A stretch of DNA of 64,000 nt from DASXKD01 sp963762735 (GTDB taxonomy: Bacteria; Actinomycetota; Actinomycetes; Streptosporangiales; Streptosporangiaceae), in the NCBI GenBank assembly GCA_963762735.1, contig CAVXMG010000010.1, positions 1 through 64,000 of the forward strand, given 5' to 3'. Of this stretch, positions 49,413-57,955 are shown in pieces; position 1 is the stretch's first letter, and every line of letters begins with the position of its first letter. The notes below the pieces were generated by a model. The model did not search any database. It was given only the letters and a program-made list of their open reading frames with translations, and was not told where the DNA came from. Both the position numbers and the translations under genes were made by a program.

Positions 49413-50381
49413 ATGACCGAACCGGGGGACGGGCCGGGCGAAGCGGTACGCGGGCCCATCGACGCGAGCCGGACCCCGCGCTTCGCCGGGCCGCCGACCT
49501 TCGCGCTGCTGCCCTGGCGCACCGACGTCAGCCGGTGCGACGTGGCGGTCGTCGGCGTCCCGTTCGACAGCGGCACCTCCTACCGGCCGGGAGCCAGGTT
49601 CGGCCCGAATGCGGTGCGCCAGGGTTCCCGGCTGCTCCGCCCCTGGCACCCGGCGCTGGGGGTGTCCCCGCTGGCCGGGCAGCAGGTGGCGGACGCGGGC
49701 GACATCGCCTGCAACCCGTTCGACATCGCCGAGGCCATGGCCCAGGTCGAGACCGCGGCGGCAGGGCTGCTTGAGGGGGCCGCCCACCTGCTGGCCATCG
49801 GCGGCGACCACACGATCGCCTACCCGCTGCTGCGGGCCACCAGCCAGCGGTTCGGGCCGCCCGCGCTGGTGCACTTCGACGCGCACCTGGACACCTGGCA
49901 GACCTACTTCGGGGCGCCCCTCACCCACGGCACGCCGTTTCGCCGCGCCGCGGAGGAGGGCCTGTTCGCCGAGCAGCACAGCATGCACGTGGGCATCCGC
50001 GGGCCGCTCTACGCCCAGCGCGACCTGGACGAGGACGCCGAGCTGGGCTTCCGCATCGTGCACGCGATGGAGATCGAGCGCATCGGCATCGACGGCGTGG
50101 TCGCCCGGATCCGCGAGCGGGTCGGCGACGCGCCGCTGTACCTGTCCATCGACATCGACGTGCTCGACCCGGCGCACGCCCCGGGCACCGGGACCCCCGA
50201 GGCGGGCGGCCTCACCTCACGGGAACTGCTCGGCATCCTGCGCGGCCTGGCCGGCCTCCCGCTGATCGGCGCCGACGTGGTCGAGGTTGCCCCCGCCTAC
50301 GACCACGCCGAGATGACCTCGGTGGCGGCCGCGCACGTGTGCTTCGAACTGCTCGCGCTGATGCTGCTCGGCGAACGGTAA
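49413..50381 (+). CDS. Ureohydrolase (agmatinase/guanidinobutyrase family)
   Basis: A 322-residue protein: DVAVVGVPFDSGTSYRPGAR FGPNAVR, DAGDIACNPFDIAEAMAQVE, HLLAIGGDHTIAYPLLRATS (G-G-D-H), ALVHFDAHLDTWQTYFG (D-A-H-x-D), PLYLSIDIDVLDPAHAPGTG TPEAGGL (D-I-D-x-x-D-P), VVEVAPAYDHAEMTSVAAAH. All Mn-ligand motifs of the arginase/agmatinase superfamily are present. It hydrolyses a guanidino group to urea and an amine. P-G-T-G-T-P-E-x-G-G-L favours agmatinase or guanidinobutyrase over arginase. It forms an uptake-and-hydrolysis unit with the permease. ATG 49314 in frame is an alternative start with a collagen-like extension. Confidence 0.85.
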   Translation: MTEPGDGPGEAVRGPIDASRTPRFAGPPTFALLPWRTDVSRCDVAVVGVPFDSGTSYRPGARFGPNAVRQGSRLLRPWHPALGVSPLAGQQVADAGDIACNPFDIAEAMAQVETAAAGLLEGAAHLLAIGGDHTIAYPLLRATSQRFGPPALVHFDAHLDTWQTYFGAPLTHGTPFRRAAEEGLFAEQHSMHVGIRGPLYAQRDLDEDAELGFRIVHAMEIERIGIDGVVARIRERVGDAPLYLSIDIDVLDPAHAPGTGTPEAGGLTSRELLGILRGLAGLPLIGADVVEVAPAYDHAEMTSVAAAHVCFELLALMLLGER

Positions 50382-50382
50382 A

Positions 50383-50901
50383 TCAGGCTGCACGCAGCGC
50401 TTTGGCAACCGCGTCGGCCGAGGGTGCGAGGCCGGGTACCGAGCGGCGCAGCGCCAGCCACCCGTTGAACGCGTCGGCGACCCGGGCAGCCTGCCGCGTG
50501 CGGTCGTCATCGATGCCGTAGAAGGCGGCAACCTCGCTCCACCGCCAGAGCCGGTGCCGAGCTTCAGGGCCATTGACCGGCGGCGGGAAACGCTGAGCCC
50601 GCTGCCCGCTGATGGCCTGACGTACGGCTTCCCTGCTGCGCCCGCTCCGCTCGGCGATGTCCAGCACCGACATCAGCGGGTCGGCCTCGATAGCGGTGAC
50701 GCGCAGTCCGGTACGGGCCTCCACGTCAGTGATCGCCGAGAAGACCGCGTCGGCGAAAGACGGAGCCTCCCGGTCAAAATCAAGCTCCGCCATGCCGTTG
50801 CCGTAGCTGAGCCCGGCGTCGTCACAGACGGCGCCCAGCCCTTTGATCTCCGGCTCAGTGGGCTCGCGGTCGAGCCGAATCCGGAACTTATACGACGACA
50901 C
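50383..50901 (-). CDS. Unknown protein with small C-terminal DNA-binding-like region
   Basis: GTG 50901 (AAGGGG upstream) or ATG 50922. Product: SSYKFRIRLDREPTEPEIKG, CDDAGLSYGNGMAELDFDRE, APSFADAVFSAITDVEARTG LRVTAIEAD (an alpha/beta N-terminal domain), then LMSVLDIAERSGRSREAVRQ AISGQRAQRFPPPVNG, which reads as a helix-turn-helix of the AlpA/MerR kind (A-E-R-x-G-R-S-R-E-A-V-R), and RHRLWRWSEVAAFYGIDDD. It is probably a small DNA-binding antitoxin-like protein. It is divergent from the AbiE pair, and a perfect palindrome lies at its start. Confidence 0.65.
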   Translation of the reverse strand: MSSYKFRIRLDREPTEPEIKGLGAVCDDAGLSYGNGMAELDFDREAPSFADAVFSAITDVEARTGLRVTAIEADPLMSVLDIAERSGRSREAVRQAISGQRAQRFPPPVNGPEARHRLWRWSEVAAFYGIDDDRTRQAARVADAFNGWLALRRSVPGLAPSADAVAKALRAA

Positions 50902-50911
50902 GTGCCCGCCC

Positions 50912-50928
50912 CTTGGCATCATGCCAAG
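50912..50928. promoter_or_regulatory. Perfect palindrome at the start of the 50383 gene
   Basis: CTTGGCAT-C-ATGCCAAG, 8-bp arms with a 1-bp centre. It overlaps the start region of the minus-strand gene and lies 75 bp upstream of the AbiEi promoter. A likely operator for one of the adjacent DNA-binding proteins. Confidence 0.55.
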
Positions 50929-50978
50929 TCAACATGCCGGTGCGCTGGCCTCACCTTGAGAAACTGGAAATCGTGACG

Positions 50979-51018
50979 GAAAGTATTCACACACCTATCT
51001 GATGTGGGTACACTTTCC
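50979..51018 (+). promoter_or_regulatory. Leaderless AbiEi promoter inside an inverted repeat
   Basis: TTCACA (50986-50991), 17-bp spacer, TACACT (51009-51014), then 7 nt to ATG 51022. The promoter is embedded in an imperfect inverted repeat: GGAAAGT near 50979 and ACTTTCC near 51012, continuing inward with CAC/GTG matches. AbiEi-type antitoxins repress their own promoters through long inverted repeats, so this fits. Confidence 0.6.
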
Positions 51019-51021
51019 TTC

Positions 51022-51617
51022 ATGAGGCCTGCCGCCAACGAGGATCCGCATGACCTGCTCGGCGATACCTTCACCTATGGGGAAGCTCGCAGGGCCGGGC
51101 TGAGCGACCGGCGCCTGTATGGGCTCCGGGATGCCGGGCAGGCCATCGCCCTGGGTGGTGGGGTCTACCGCTGGGCAGACGCCCCGCCTGCCGACGATGA
51201 CCTGGTGGAGATCGCGGAACGGGTTCCCCGGGCGACGCTGTGCCTGGAGACCGCGCTCGCCCGGCACGGCCTGATCGACGCGATCCCTGCCGCGGTCGAC
51301 ATCGCGGTCCCCCGTGGCAGCACCCGCCCCGCGCTGCGGGCGCCCTGCCGCCTGCACCAGTTCGACGCCCGCACCTTTGACCTGGAGCGGGAACTGCTCG
51401 ATGTCGGCGCCCGGCGGCCTCTGGGCCTCACAGCGCGGAACGCTCGGTCATCGACGCCATCCGGCTGCGCCACCGGGAAGGCAGCGACCTGGCGTGGCAG
51501 GCGCTGCGGCGCTGGCTGAACCAGCCAGGAGCGAGCCCGGCCCGGCTTACTGAACTGGCCCAGCGGTTCCCTCATGCCGAGCCCGCACTGCGGCGGGCTC
51601 TGACGGTGCTGCTATGA
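51022..51617 (+). pseudogene. AbiEi-type antitoxin, one frameshift
   Basis: ATG 51022: GDTFTYGEARRAGLSDRRLY, GLRDAGQAIALGGGVYRWAD (winged HTH of AbiEi antitoxins, with the F-T-x-x-x-A-x-x-x-G-L and L-x-x-G-V-Y-x pattern), ATLCLETALARHGLIDAIPA, AVDIAVPRGSTRPAL. After LDVGARRPLGL near 51425 the frame shifts. The true continuation SAERSVIDAIRLRHREGSDL, AWQALRRWLNQP, ALRRALTVLL ends at 51617, overlapping the AbiEii start (ATGA). As read, translation ends early at 51519 with 30 wrong residues. AbiEi neutralises the nucleotidyltransferase toxin AbiEii and represses the operon. Confidence 0.7.
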
Positions 51618-52494
51618 CGGCGCCGTCGCGCGCCACCATCGCCGGGCAAGCCTATCTCGAACTGCGCAGGAAGGCCCGCCAGGACCGGCGCCCAGTCGAC
51701 GAGCTGATCCAGCTGTACGTCCTGGAGGGCTTCCTCGCCCGGCTGACACAAACGCCGTTCGCCGAGCGGTTCGTGCTCAAGGGCGGCATGCTGCTGGCCG
51801 CGCTCGGGGAGCGCCGCCCAACCCGCGACATCGACCTGCAGGCCGACATCACCGGCGGCGACACCGGCACCATGCTCGCCGCGGTGCGCCAGATTGCCCG
51901 CACTCCCCTGCCTGACGGAGTGGTGTTCGACCTGGAGACAGCCGCCGCGAGAGAGATCCGGGACGAAGACATCTACCCCGGGGTCCGGGTAACAATGACC
52001 GCACTGCTCGCGCCCACTTCCACGTCGATGTCAGCGCTGGCGACCCGGTCATCCCGCCAGCCCAGCAGGTCCGCATCCCGCGGCTGCTGGGCGGGGAGAT
52101 CACCGCACGAGGGTACCCGCTCGCCATGGTCTACTCCGAGAAGATCGTGACCGCTGTCACTCGGGGAACGGTAAACACACGGTGGCGGGACTTCGCCGAC
52201 ATGTACCTGCTCGCCCGGCGCCACCCCGTCGACGGCACCCAGTTGTGCCACTCCGTCCACGAGGTGGCACGGCATCGCCATGTGGAATTGCGGCCGCTGG
52301 CCGAGGTCCTCCCCGGGTACGGCGATATCGGCCAGCAGCGGTGGGCCGCGTGGCGGGCGAAACAGCAACTCGGCGACCGTCTCCCGGAGCAGTTCCACGA
52401 CGTGATCACTTCGGCCGTGGAATTCGCTGATCCGGCCATCGCAGGGACCGCGACCAGACATTCCTGGGATCCGGCGGCCGGTGCTTGGCTCTAG
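51614..52494 (+). pseudogene. AbiEii-type nucleotidyltransferase toxin, one frameshift
   Basis: ATG 51614 (ATGA overlap). GQAYLELRRKARQDRRPVDE, LYVLEGFLARLTQTPFAERF, VLKGGMLLAALGERRPTRDI DLQAD is the AbiEii core (L-K-G-G-x-L and the D-I-D-L acidic pair). GVRVTMTALLA follows, then a frame change near 52005. The rest (HVDVSAGDPVIPPAQ, MVYSEKIVTAVTRGTVNTRW RDFADMYLLA with the conserved Y-S-E-K and R-D-x-x-D) runs to 52494. AbiEii toxins transfer nucleotides to tRNA or other targets. With both partners frame-broken the locus looks dead, unless the breaks are sequencing errors. Confidence 0.75.
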
Positions 52495-53224
52495 CCAATT
52501 GCGCGCGATGACGGTTAAATGGGCGACGATCTCGTCTAAGACCGCCTGCAGGTGCCGCGACCTGGCGATCAGCATCCGATCGGTGACCTCACCCCGTACG
52601 GCGCGCTCCGCCAGCGAGGCTTGCCGGATATCAAAGCGGACGTTCATGAGCCGCAGCAGCAGCGGAGCGAGCGGAGACCATCACAAGCGAGTCAACTGAA
52701 GCGGGCTGTTCCAGTATGGGGGCATCGACCTGCCTGTCCCCCAGCTTCGCTCCTGCCGGGGAGGGTTTCGCGTTGCTGAGGTACGCCGGCGCACCGGGAA
52801 ACTGTCAGTGCCGACGCCTACCATTTCCGTGGTCGGTGAACGGCGGAAGGCACGTCCATGGAACACACGCGCTGCCCAGTCGGCGAGCATGGCGGCGGTC
52901 TGGCCGAGGACGAAGACGCCCAAGATCTGCTGGGCGGCCGGATAGCAGCAACCGCTTCGCAGCACCTAACTTCCGGGCTATCTGCCAGTGGATGCCCATC
53001 GCCCTGCGTGAAGCCACGATAGAACTACTGAAGAATCATGAGCGCGTCCCACAGGAACGGCTCGGCATGCGTGACCTGCGCGACAATCCGCAAATCATCG
53101 CTGCGCTCTCTCGAAACGAGTGACGCCCGTTTCAAGCAGGGCTTGGCCGCACGTAAACCCGCTCTACGCTTGCGGGTCGCGCTCCTGCACTCGAATGGCA
53201 AGAGGTCCTCATAGGTTGTAAGCA
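52495..53224. other. Gene-poor stretch with possible ORF remnants
   Basis: No complete gene. On the plus strand an ATG at 52859 behind GGAAGG opens RCPVGEHGGGLAEDEDAQDL LGGRIAA. A neighbouring frame supplies a natural-looking ending, AICQWMPIALREATIELLKN, HERVPQERLGMRDLRDNPQI to a stop at 53123, suggesting a frameshifted protein of about 85 residues. On the minus strand 52647-52500 reads NVRFDIRQASLAERAVRGEV, RHLQAVLDEIVAHLTVIARN without continuation. I recognise neither. Confidence 0.35.
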
Positions 53225-54478
53225 CTACACCTGGTCATGGGCGGTGAGTTCGGCGAGGCGGCGGGTGAGGAAGCGGCGCTCGGAGTCGGTGCCCACCAGG
53301 CCGAGCGCCTCCCGGAAGCCGGCGGCGGCCTCGTCCCGGCGCCCGAGGCGCAGCAGCAGGTCCGCCCGGATGGCGGGCAGCAGGTGATAGCCGCGCAGCG
53401 CGCCCGAGGCGTCCAATGCCATCACCAGTTCCAGGCCCGCGGCCGGCCCATCCGCCATGGCCACCGCGACCGCGCGGTTCAGCTCCACCACCGGGGAGGG
53501 CACCAGCCGCGCCAGCTCGCCGTACAGGGCGGCGATCTGCGCCCAGTCGGTGTCCGCGGCGTCGGCCGCGGTGGCGTGGCACGCGGCGATGGCCGCCTGC
53601 ACCTGGTAGGCCCCGGGCCGGCCGCGCCGCAGGGCGGCGTCCAGGATCGCTACGCCCTCCCCGATCTCACCGGCGTCCCAGCGGGAGCGATCCTGGTCTT
53701 CCAGCCGCACCAGGTCGCCGGCGGCGTCGACCCGGGTGCCGCGCCTGGCGTCGTGGAAGAACATCAGCGCGAGCAGGCCGAGGGCCTCGGGCTCGTCTGG
53801 CATGAGCAGGCTCAGCGCGCGGGCCAGCCGGATCGCCTCCGCGCACAGCCCCAGGCGCACCAGGTCGGCGCCCGCACTGGCCGAGTAGCCCTCGTTGAAC
53901 AGCAGATAGAGCACGGCCAGGACGCCGGCCGTCCGGTCCGGCAGCAGGTGCGCGGGCGGCACCCGGTAAGGGATCGCGGCGTCGCGGATCTTGTGCTTGG
54001 CCCGGACCAGACGCTTGGCCATGGTCTCCTCGGTGACCATGAACGCCCGGGCGATCTCCGCGGTGGTCAGGCCGGCCAGCGTACGCAGCGTCAGGGCGAC
54101 CCGCGCCTCCAGTGCCAGTGCCGGGTGGCAGCAGGTGAAGATCAGCCGGAGCCGGTCGTCGGTGATGCCGCTGTCGTCATCGTCAAGGTCGGGATCGCCG
54201 GGAACGGACAAGGCAGCCGCCTCCCTCAGCCGGGCGGTCTCGGTGGCCCCGCGCCGGAGCCGGTCCAGGGCGCGGTTGCGCGCCACCGTGGTCAGCCAGG
54301 CGCCGGGACGGCGCGGGACGCCGTCGCGCGGCCAGGTCTTCAGTGCCTGCGCGAAGGCGTCCTGCGCGCACTCCTCGGCCAGGTCCCAGTCGCCGGTCAT
54401 CCCGATCAGTGCGGCCACGACCCGGCCCCACTCCTCGCGGAACGCCTCGGCGACCGCCGCGGCCGTATCCTGGCTCAC
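53225..54478 (-). CDS. ECF42-type sigma factor with C-terminal TPR-like region
   Basis: GTG 54478 overlaps the stop of the YCII gene (GTGA). A protein of about 417 residues. Region 2 is FREEWGRVVAALIGMTGDWD, LAEECAQDAFAQALKTWPRD and GAWLTTVARNRALDRLRR; region 4 is LTLRTLAGLTTAEIARAFMV and TEETMAKRLVRAKHKIRDAA. A long DUF6596/TPR-like extension follows (YLLFNEGYSASAGADLVRLG, LLALMFFHDARRGTRVDAAG, AIAACHATAADAADTDWAQI, PSPVVELNRAVAVAMADGPA). This is the ECF42 group, which uses the fused C-terminal domain instead of an anti-sigma factor and is linked to DGPF/YCII proteins as here. Confidence 0.85.
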   Translation of the reverse strand: MSQDTAAAVAEAFREEWGRVVAALIGMTGDWDLAEECAQDAFAQALKTWPRDGVPRRPGAWLTTVARNRALDRLRRGATETARLREAAALSVPGDPDLDDDDSGITDDRLRLIFTCCHPALALEARVALTLRTLAGLTTAEIARAFMVTEETMAKRLVRAKHKIRDAAIPYRVPPAHLLPDRTAGVLAVLYLLFNEGYSASAGADLVRLGLCAEAIRLARALSLLMPDEPEALGLLALMFFHDARRGTRVDAAGDLVRLEDQDRSRWDAGEIGEGVAILDAALRRGRPGAYQVQAAIAACHATAADAADTDWAQIAALYGELARLVPSPVVELNRAVAVAMADGPAAGLELVMALDASGALRGYHLLPAIRADLLLRLGRRDEAAAGFREALGLVGTDSERRFLTRRLAELTAHDQV

Positions 54479-54817
54479 TCGGTCCAGAACGGCCTCACCT
54501 CGAGTTTCCCGAACCCCGCGACCGGGTGCTTGGCCGCGACCTCGATCGCCTCGTCCAGGTCGGCGCAGTCGAGGATGTCGAATCCGGCGATCTGCTCCTT
54601 GGTCTCGGCGAACGGGCCGTCGGCGATCAGCACCTCGCCGCCGCGCACACGAGACCGTGGTGGCGTCGCTGACCGGCCGCAACTGGTCACCCTGCAGCCG
54701 GACCCCCCGGCGATCCATCTCGTCGACCCAGGCTTCGGTGTCGGGACCGATCCGGGCGGCCTCCTCCGGGCTCAGTTCGGTTCCCTCCGCGACGCAGACA
54801 AGCATCATGTACTTCAC
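54475..54817 (-). pseudogene. YCII/DGPF-domain protein, one frameshift
   Basis: GTG 54817 after GGAGG: KYMMLVCVAEGTELSPEEAA RIGPDTEAWVDEMDRRGVRL and QGDQLRPVSDATTV. It then shifts frame near 54650 to RVRGGEVLIADGPFAETKEQ IAGFDILDCADLDEAIEVAA and KHPVAGFGKLEVRPFW, ending at 54475. D-G-P-F is the family motif. YCII proteins are ferredoxin-like dimers and the standard neighbours of ECF42 sigma factors. The stop overlaps the sigma start by 4 nt. Confidence 0.75.
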
Positions 54818-55047
54818 AGGTTCCTCCAGTGTCTTGATGCATGATTCCGCGGGTGATGCCCGAGTGCTACCGGCTCGAGCGGCCGGGCCGAACGCCAGCC
54901 CCCGGCGGGAGCGGCGGGCCAGGCGGATGCGGGCCGTGGTGCGCCGGATCCGGGCCGCGTGCCGGGCACGGGCCGCCGTGTCCGCCTCGGCCTGCAGGGA
55001 CTGCATCCGCTCGGCAACGACGCCAGTAGTTGAAGCTTCGGGTTCAT
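54814..55047 (-). CDS. Small basic helical protein, probably frameshifted
   Basis: ATG 55047 has GAGGAGGG at 5 nt and opens MNPKLQLLASLPSGC with a disordered continuation to 54814. The adjacent frame reads much more naturally: VVAERMQSLQAEADTAARAR HAARIRRTTARIRLARR, a basic helix typical of small actinobacterial proteins that begin M-N-P/M-x-x-L. One base change after codon 8 would join the two. It precedes the YCII gene; no function known. Confidence 0.35.
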   Translation of the reverse strand: MNPKLQLLASLPSGCSPCRPRRTRRPVPGTRPGSGAPRPASAWPAAPAGGWRSARPLEPVALGHHPRNHASRHWRNL

Positions 55048-55199
55048 GGTGCCCTCCTCGATCATGGCCCGGGAACGGCCCGGGATCGTCGGTCACCCCC
55101 ACGACGAAGCACGGCGGCGCAGATGGACACCTCTGCGGGAAATTTTTCGCAGCGGCGGAACGCTGCAGGTCAGGCCGGTTCTGAGCAGAAGTGCGGCGG

Positions 55200-56051
55200 T
55201 CAGGATTCGCTGGGCGGCGGGGCCCAGGACGGGAGCCGCTTCTCCCGGAACGCGGCCATCCCCTCGGCGGCCTCGGCCGAGGCGAACAGCGCCTGGGACA
55301 CCTCGGTGGTCCGGGTGAACGCCGCCTCCCTGTCCATCCCCGGGATCGTGTAGACCAGCCGCTTCGCCGCGGCCAGCGCCGACGGGCCGCCCGCCAGCAG
55401 CCGGGCCACCACCGCCGCCACCTCGGCGTCGAGGTCGGCCGCGGGCACGGCCCGGGTGATCAGGCCGACCTCGGCGGCCCGCGCGGCGCTGATCCGCTCG
55501 CCGCTCAGGAACAGGTCAAGCGCGTCCGCCCGGCGCAGCTTGGGCAGGCAGACGACCGAGATGATGGCGGGCGCGACGCCGATCCTGACCTCGGTGAAGC
55601 CGAACTTCGCCGCGTCGTCGGCGAAGGAGATGTCGCACGCGGCGGCCAGCCCGATGCCGCCCGCAACGCAGTGCCCGGCGATCCGGGCCACCACCGGCTT
55701 GGTCGAGTCCTGGATGGCGGCGAGCAGGTCGGCCAGCCCGTCCCGGCGCGCACCGCCGCGACGCTTACCCGCGCCCGGGCCGGGGCCGGGGCCCGCGGGG
55801 CTCGCGCCGGACAGGTCGGCGCCCGCGCAGAACGCCGGCCCGCTGTTCGTCAGCACGACGACCCCGACCGCCTCGTCGGCCAGCGCGGATTCCAGGCCCC
55901 GGGCGAGCCCGGCCATCAGCGCGGGCGTCAGCGCGTTGCGGTTGTGCGGCTGGTCCATGGTCAGCGTCGCGACCGCATCCTTCACCGCGTAGCCCACCGC
56001 CGCAGCCGACGTCGCCTCGTCACCGCTCACCGCGCTCACCTCTCTGATCAC
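55200..56051 (-). CDS. Enoyl-CoA hydratase/isomerase family protein
   Basis: A 283-residue crotonase-fold protein: VGYAVKDAVATLTMDQPHNR NALTPALMAGLARGLE, VVVLTNSGPAFCAGADLSG (first oxyanion strand, F-C-A-G-A-D), VARIAGHCVAGGIGLAAACD ISFAD (second oxyanion loop), KFGFTEVRIGVAPAIISVVC and SGERISAARAAEVGLITRAV. A Gly/Pro-rich insert follows the first loop. It hydrates or isomerises an enoyl-CoA. GTG 56051 is used; a GTG 18 nt further in has a better ribosome-binding site. It is co-directional with the carboxylase cluster but separated from it by a 20-bp inverted repeat. Confidence 0.85.
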   Translation of the reverse strand: MIREVSAVSGDEATSAAAVGYAVKDAVATLTMDQPHNRNALTPALMAGLARGLESALADEAVGVVVLTNSGPAFCAGADLSGASPAGPGPGPGAGKRRGGARRDGLADLLAAIQDSTKPVVARIAGHCVAGGIGLAAACDISFADDAAKFGFTEVRIGVAPAIISVVCLPKLRRADALDLFLSGERISAARAAEVGLITRAVPAADLDAEVAAVVARLLAGGPSALAAAKRLVYTIPGMDREAAFTRTTEVSQALFASAEAAEGMAAFREKRLPSWAPPPSES

Positions 56052-56097
56052 CAGGCCACCACCGGCCCCACCAGCAACGCCGCCCCTGCCACATCAG

Positions 56098-56153
56098 CTT
56101 CGTGATCATGACTTAGGCGGGGCTATAGCAACACCTAAGTCATGATCACGAAG
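56098..56153. repeat. Perfect 20-bp inverted repeat
   Basis: CTTCGTGATCATGACTTAGG (56098-56117) pairs perfectly with 56134-56153 around a 16-nt loop. It lies in the 130-bp gap between the AtuA-like gene and the enoyl-CoA hydratase gene. The GATCATG core is shared with the hairpin at 32832-32884, suggesting a dispersed intergenic element that serves as terminator. Confidence 0.85.
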
Positions 56154-56182
56154 AACGGTCCTGGGCACACGGGCCGGGAGGA

Positions 56183-57955
56183 TCATGGCAGCAGTTCCGC
56201 CGGGATGTCCACGACCCGGGCGCGCAGCCACTCGCCGAGGCTCTTGGCCTGCGGGTCCAGCCGGGTGCTGGCCGCCACGCCCTCACCGAGCAGCCCCGCG
56301 ATGACGAAGTTGACCGCCCGCAGGTTCGGCAGCTCATACCGTTCCACCGGCAGCGGCGCGGTCTCCGGCAGCAGTTCCTTCAGCCTGGCGACCGTGAGGA
56401 AACCGGCCAGCCACGTGTAGCCCGCGTCGGTGCGCGCCCACACGCCGAGGTTGGCGTTGCCGCCCTTGTCTCCCGACCGCGCGCCGGCTACCCGCCCGAG
56501 CGGCGCCCGCACGCTCGGCTGCCCGGCCGGCGCCCCGCCGACCGACGATGGCGCGACCGCAGCGGCCGGCACCTCCGCCACGACCGGCGGCTGCGGTGGC
56601 AGCGTCGGCGGGACAACGGTCCGCTCCGCGCCGATAACGACTTCTTGCGCTACGCACTCCGCCGGAATCGTCGTCGGCCAGTACACGCCGTACGCACGGG
56701 CCCCACTGACCAGGCCGTCCCCGAACATGCCCGGATACGAGGCCAGCGCAAGCTCGGTGACCCTGGCGGAGAAGGCCCGGCCCACGGCCCGCTCGTCGGA
56801 GTGCTTGACCGTGATCCGGAGCTGGGCCATCGCCTCGGCGTTGGTCGCCGGATCCGGCTTGTCCGTGCGCAGCAATGACACCTCGGCCGCTTCGAACGCG
56901 TCCCGCCCGCCGGGGATGCCCGCCCACAGCGCCCGCTCGACCAGGGCCGCTTTTTCTTCGATATCCAGCCCGGTGAGGTACAGCGTGAGCGTGGAGCGCC
57001 AGCCGCCCTGGTAGTTGAGCGCGACCTTGGCCGTGGCGGGCGGTGAGTCCCCGCGCACCCCGGTGATCCGTACCCGGTCCTGGCCGTCGGCGGCCAGAGC
57101 GATGCTGTCGAACCTGGCCGTGACGTCGGGGTTCAGGTAGGCCGGGCCGCCGATCTCGTAAAGGAGCTGTGCGGTGACCGTGTCCGCCGACACCATCCCG
57201 CCGTGACCGGGGTGCTTGGTGATCACCGAGGACCCGTCGGCGGCCACCTCGGCGATCGGGAACCCGGGGTGCTCAAGCCCGGGGACCTCGGTGAAGAACG
57301 CGAAGTTGCCGCCGGTGGCCTGCGCACCGCACTCGATCACGTGCCCGGCAACAACCGCGCCAGCCAGCGCATCCCAGTCGTACCGCTGCCAGCCGTGGTG
57401 CCATGCGGCGGGGCCAAGCGCCAGGGCCGCGTCGGTGACCCGGCCGGTGATGACGATGTCGGCACCACGGGCCAGGGCCTCGGCAATGCCCCACCCGCCG
57501 AGGTAGGCGTTCGCGGTGAGCACCTGGCGGTCGCCGAGCGGCTCGCCGGTGTCGAGGTTGGCGAGGTCGGCGCCCGCGGCGCGCAGTTCGGCCAGCCGGG
57601 GCACCAGGTTGTCGCCCTCGACGTAGCCGATGACCGGGTCCAGGCCGAGCTTGGCCGCGACCGCGGCGACCGCCTCGGCGCAGCGGTCCGGGGTCAGCCC
57701 GCCTGCGTTGGACACCACCTTGATCCCCCGGTCCAGGCACTCCCCCATGACCTGTTCCATCTGGGTGACGAACGTCCGCGCGTACCCGGTCCCGTTGTCC
57801 CGCAGCAGGTTCTTGGCCAGCACCAGCATGGTCAGCTCGGCGAGCCAGTCGCCGGTCAGCACGTCGATGGGGCCGCCCTCGACCATCTCCCGCGCGGCGG
57901 CCAGCCGGTCCCCGTAGAACCCGCTGCAGTTGGCGATGCGGATGGGCTCGCTCAT
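56183..57955 (-). CDS. AtuA-like protein (DUF1446 plus AtuA ferredoxin-fold domain)
   Basis: ATG 57955 overlaps the stop of the carboxylase alpha gene (ATGA). 590 residues. The DUF1446 domain covers most of it: IRIANCSGFYGDRLAAAREM, IDVLTGDWLAELTMLVLAKN, GIKVVSNAGGLTPDRCAEAV, ADIVITGRVTDAALALGPAA, GGNFAFFTEVPGLEHPGFPI. A C-terminal domain follows from about residue 490: GRVAGARSGDKGGNANLGVW ARTDAGYTWLAGFLTV. The family is required for acyclic terpene (citronellol/geraniol) use in Pseudomonas, with unclear chemistry. Here it is coupled to an acyl-CoA carboxylase, the same partner set. Confidence 0.85.
   Translation of the reverse strand: MSEPIRIANCSGFYGDRLAAAREMVEGGPIDVLTGDWLAELTMLVLAKNLLRDNGTGYARTFVTQMEQVMGECLDRGIKVVSNAGGLTPDRCAEAVAAVAAKLGLDPVIGYVEGDNLVPRLAELRAAGADLANLDTGEPLGDRQVLTANAYLGGWGIAEALARGADIVITGRVTDAALALGPAAWHHGWQRYDWDALAGAVVAGHVIECGAQATGGNFAFFTEVPGLEHPGFPIAEVAADGSSVITKHPGHGGMVSADTVTAQLLYEIGGPAYLNPDVTARFDSIALAADGQDRVRITGVRGDSPPATAKVALNYQGGWRSTLTLYLTGLDIEEKAALVERALWAGIPGGRDAFEAAEVSLLRTDKPDPATNAEAMAQLRITVKHSDERAVGRAFSARVTELALASYPGMFGDGLVSGARAYGVYWPTTIPAECVAQEVVIGAERTVVPPTLPPQPPVVAEVPAAAVAPSSVGGAPAGQPSVRAPLGRVAGARSGDKGGNANLGVWARTDAGYTWLAGFLTVARLKELLPETAPLPVERYELPNLRAVNFVIAGLLGEGVAASTRLDPQAKSLGEWLRARVVDIPAELLP

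Noticed and set aside
53225..55102. One 625-codon protein combining YCII and sigma-factor sequence
   Set aside because: The YCII part is out of its natural frame in the middle and the two genes have separate start signals with a GTGA overlap; the long frame arises from the YCII frameshift.
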